Below are positions 62,401 to 64,000 of a stretch of 64,000 nucleotides of DNA, in pieces. Under the pieces are notes generated by a model. The model saw only the letters and a program-made list of their open reading frames with translations. It did not search any database and was not told the DNA's origin. Source of the DNA: Parabacteroides timonensis. Its GTDB lineage: Bacteria > Bacteroidota > Bacteroidia > Bacteroidales > Tannerellaceae. Every line of letters starts with the position of its first letter. The stretch's first letter is position 1. Where the stretch lies: the NCBI RefSeq assembly GCF_900128505.1, contig NZ_LT669940.1, forward strand, positions 778,883 to 842,882, given 5' to 3'. The position numbers and the translations under genes were made by a program.

Positions 62401-62900
62401 ATACTCCACGTTTCTTGTATGGACTGACATTTGCCGGTCAATATAAAGATTTTGACTTCAGTGTCTTCTTCCAGGGAGTTGGAAAGCGGGATGTTTTTAT
62501 CGGCTCTATGACTTATTTTGGTTTCCAGGGTAATAAGTATTTTGATAATGTTCATGAACATAATATGAATTACTGGACGGAAGACAATACCAATGCTTTC
62601 TTTGCCCGTCCGTATGCAACCGGTGAAGTGAGCAAAAATCAGCAGACACAATCCCGTTTCATTCAGAACGGTGCTTATTTACGCTTAAAGAATCTGCAGC
62701 TTGGATATACGTTGCCGAAAACGTTGTTGCAAGGGGTAGGTATTGAAAAACTCCGCTTTTATTTCAGTGGTGAAAACTTGCTTACTTTCTCGAAATTAAT
62801 CGATGGCATTGATCCGGAAGGTACAGTTGGTAGCTGGGGGGATGGAAAATCCTATCCGATGTCTTTGGTTTGTTCATTTGGTGTAAATCTAACTTTTTAA
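59415..62900 (+). CDS. SusC/RagA-family transporter with N-terminal STN signalling domain
   Basis: This 1161-residue transporter has a membrane-targeting segment (ITTLFLFVLIFCLHAEN), an STN domain (about 45-125; LSSILTDIEKQTDYLFVYDK, GAYIVLSPKEG), a carboxypeptidase-like domain (GEPVIGANVVEKGTTTGTIT), the TonB box region (LDEVVVVGYGTQKK), a plug (SPYVLVDGVPMDL, IESISILKDAASAAIYGARA) and a barrel ending in VCSFGVNLTF. The STN domain passes the substrate signal to FecR. The first ATG at 59415 gives a long N-terminus before the signal segment, as is common in this class; an ATG at 59484 is the alternative. The substrate may be the glycan attacked by the nearby GH110 locus, but this is inferred from proximity only. 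Confidence 0.93.
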   Translation: MNKKFLSWVFYDKPQRCKHFFRIMKITTLFLFVLIFCLHAENTNSQNVRVTVKQNNTQLSSILTDIEKQTDYLFVYDKYVNVNRKVSVNLNKRPLGEVLEELFDGTDVKFVVDGAYIVLSPKEGWVEGVNSVAQQGKTITGVVKDVSGEPVIGANVVEKGTTTGTITDVDGKFTLNVASNDATLMISYIGYIPAEIKVKDKSSVSATLKEDSEVLDEVVVVGYGTQKKINLTGAVAQVTPEEIQSRPITNVTQALQGITPGLNIAPSSKYGGEVGSPMEMNIRGVGSLTEGSGSPYVLVDGVPMDLSLVNPTDIESISILKDAASAAIYGARAAYGVILVTTKSGSEGEKFTISYNANFGWKTPTMLQRTVNSLDFATAMNQACANSGISPLYTDEMVELIKENIASGGTMPGVIPDRSNPLQWGQNGDTYANTDWMDVYYKKWAFQNSHDVSIAGRTDKSSYYAGLGYLKQDGQLNFFDENYKRYNVTVNNSTQVTPWLKFKLNSKFAYSKNNLPVGYSGYDRTVNYHMMARAYPTLPVYNPNGDFMESNSVAQILKEGGSEKQSTTTVYITPSFEIKVIEDLKINGDFTYNYLGFDKDTHFAKVNVGNVDGKTTHLHHANNFNKIEEEQKSVTYTTGNLYANYAKYFDKHHLDALVGGQIEYNSTKRLIGSKRDLITDDVPSIGTATGLTDLQDEKSEWSTLGTFVRLNYSFDDRYMLSFNGRYDGSSRFRSGKQWGFFPSFSAAYNLHREKFWEPIAPYVNTFKLRASYGTLGNQEVPNYLFYETIPVKTNLEYIINGARPIYTQSPALVSWNLTWEESRTLNIGADMSFLDNRLSGTFEWYSRETVNMFGPSEALPAVLGKDAPKKNNASLRTNGIEVSLTWKQRVNNDFSYSVTGTLSDNQTEVTKYNNPTQIISDKTYFKGQKLGDIWGYETDRFFTSEDDVKNSPDQSAIHAKWNPGDIKYKDLNNDGKIDWGDNTASNPGDKKVIGNNTPRFLYGLTFAGQYKDFDFSVFFQGVGKRDVFIGSMTYFGFQGNKYFDNVHEHNMNYWTEDNTNAFFARPYATGEVSKNQQTQSRFIQNGAYLRLKNLQLGYTLPKTLLQGVGIEKLRFYFSGENLLTFSKLIDGIDPEGTVGSWGDGKSYPMSLVCSFGVNLTF

Positions 62901-62912
62901 TTCTATAGACGT

Positions 62913-64000
62913 ATGAAAAAGAAATTATATATATGCGCTTCAATCCTTGCATCTTTTTTGATCAGTTGCGATTCATTCCTGGAGAGAGAACCGTTAGATA
63001 AGATCAGTAAAGAAGTTTATTTCAAGACCTCAAAAGACTTGGAGTTGTATGTGAATCAGTTTTACACGAAATTTCCGGGCTTTGGAGGTTTTGGTATCGG
63101 GTATTTTGGAGACGACCGTAATAGTGACAATATGGTACATGAAGACTATGATGTCCGTTTGGCCGGTTACAAAACGGTATCAGGAAACGCCAGTGATGCC
63201 GGCTGGAAATGGGAAGATATTCGCTCTGTAAACTATATGTTGGCAAATTTGGGAAATCTGGAAAGTTCATTCGATGAGAGTAAACCTTATATCGGTGAAG
63301 CCTATTTCTTCCGTTCTTATTTATACTATTCTCTTTTGCAGAATTTTGGAGATCTGCCCTGGGTAAATCAACCTTATGATACAGAATCTGAAGATTTATA
63401 TAATCCACGTGTGTCTCGTAACATCATTGTCGACTCTATGTTGGTAGATTTGGATAAAGCTATCGAGTATATGCCAGAGAAAGCAAATGTTGTTGATGGA
63501 CGTTTGTCAAAGGAAGCTGCCTTATTATTCAAGTCACGTGTAGCATTATTTGAAGGTTCTTGGGAAAAATATCACAATGGAACAGATTTTGGTGTAAAGA
63601 ATGCTGATTATAACAAGTACTTCCATATTGCAGCAGACGCTGCTAAGCAACTTATGGATATGAATAAGTACGCATTATTTACCACAGGTGATCCAAATAC
63701 AGCTTATTATCAGTTATTCAACAAAACGGACTTTAAAGACAATACTGAAGTAATTTTGGCAAGAACCTATTCGTTGGTATTGGGTTTGACACATAGGGCA
63801 CAAAACTATCTTCTTTACAGAGGATCACGAACGGGGCTTAGTAAGGAATTAGTGGATGACTATCTTTGTCTGGATGGTAAACCAACTGCTTCTCATCCTG
63901 AATATTCTGATAAAAATCTGCTGAGTGTAGTGAAAGATCGTGATCCTCGTTTGGCTCAGACCATGTGGATCCCGGGTGATCTTCGTGTCGGCATAGGGGA
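62913..64000 (+). CDS. SusD/RagB-family lipoprotein (3' end cut by the window)
   Basis: An open frame of 362 codons runs from ATG 62913 to the right edge without a stop. A lipobox ends at Cys19 (SFLISC), followed by SusD features: FLEREPLDKISKEVYFKTSK, a helical TPR-like core (EDIRSVNYMLANLGNLESSF, GEAYFFRSYLYYSLLQNFGD) and RLSKEAALLFKSRVALFEGS. It is the surface lid partner of the SusC gene 12 bp upstream. Only the N-terminal two thirds are visible. Confidence 0.93.
   Translation, partial: MKKKLYICASILASFLISCDSFLEREPLDKISKEVYFKTSKDLELYVNQFYTKFPGFGGFGIGYFGDDRNSDNMVHEDYDVRLAGYKTVSGNASDAGWKWEDIRSVNYMLANLGNLESSFDESKPYIGEAYFFRSYLYYSLLQNFGDLPWVNQPYDTESEDLYNPRVSRNIIVDSMLVDLDKAIEYMPEKANVVDGRLSKEAALLFKSRVALFEGSWEKYHNGTDFGVKNADYNKYFHIAADAAKQLMDMNKYALFTTGDPNTAYYQLFNKTDFKDNTEVILARTYSLVLGLTHRAQNYLLYRGSRTGLSKELVDDYLCLDGKPTASHPEYSDKNLLSVVKDRDPRLAQTMWIPGDLRVGIG

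Overview
The window looks like a chromosomal segment of a gut Bacteroidales, most likely Parabacteroides. Evidence: SusC/SusD pairs, ECF sigma/FecR regulation, the -7 promoter element TAnnTTTG in front of several genes, an EF-G2-type factor, and a 1309-residue surface protein ending in a DUF6383-like domain, a family I associate with Parabacteroides. The genus call is an inference. I saw no CRISPR array, prophage, tRNA or rRNA.

Layout. 1-4.5 kb: an EF-G paralogue lacking the catalytic His, then an LpxH-like phosphoesterase overlapping a GT-B glycosyltransferase. 4.5-9.2 kb: a gene-poor stretch with a degenerate 22-bp-period repeat array, then the DUF6383 protein. 9.5-16.4 kb: metY (minus) divergent from an operon headed by a cobalamin riboswitch, a 35-codon ORF, a TonB receptor, a DUF4374 lipoprotein and a PepSY membrane protein, the gene order of the xenosiderophore system xusABC. 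16.4-30.3 kb (all minus): MATE exporter, an outer-membrane barrel paired with a 999-residue TPR protein, an orphan SusD/SusC pair with twin palindromes upstream, a Nudix hydrolase and a ROK sugar kinase. 30.4-32.8 kb: a full-length group II intron with its maturase. 33-34.7 kb: GyrI-like, VOC and MBL-fold proteins. 35.2-40.9 kb: a five-gene MacAB-TolC-like exporter.

41.2-54.3 kb is a carbohydrate locus: two unassigned putative glycan-active proteins, then GH43, GH2, GH3 and GH110 (alpha-1,3-galactosidase), pointing to galactose-containing, possibly host, glycans. It has no intact SusC/D of its own. It is followed by an ECF sigma gene without anti-sigma and by a SusC pseudogene with two frameshifts and an internal deletion. 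Next comes an intact ECF sigma - FecR - STN-SusC - SusD module (57.6 kb to the right edge, SusD cut off) that may have replaced the decayed one.

The observations I rate highest are the B12 riboswitch on a xus-like operon with an overlapping leader ORF, the 22-bp repeat array, the two unassigned proteins in the GH110 locus, and the palindrome cluster between the lone sigma gene and the broken SusC.
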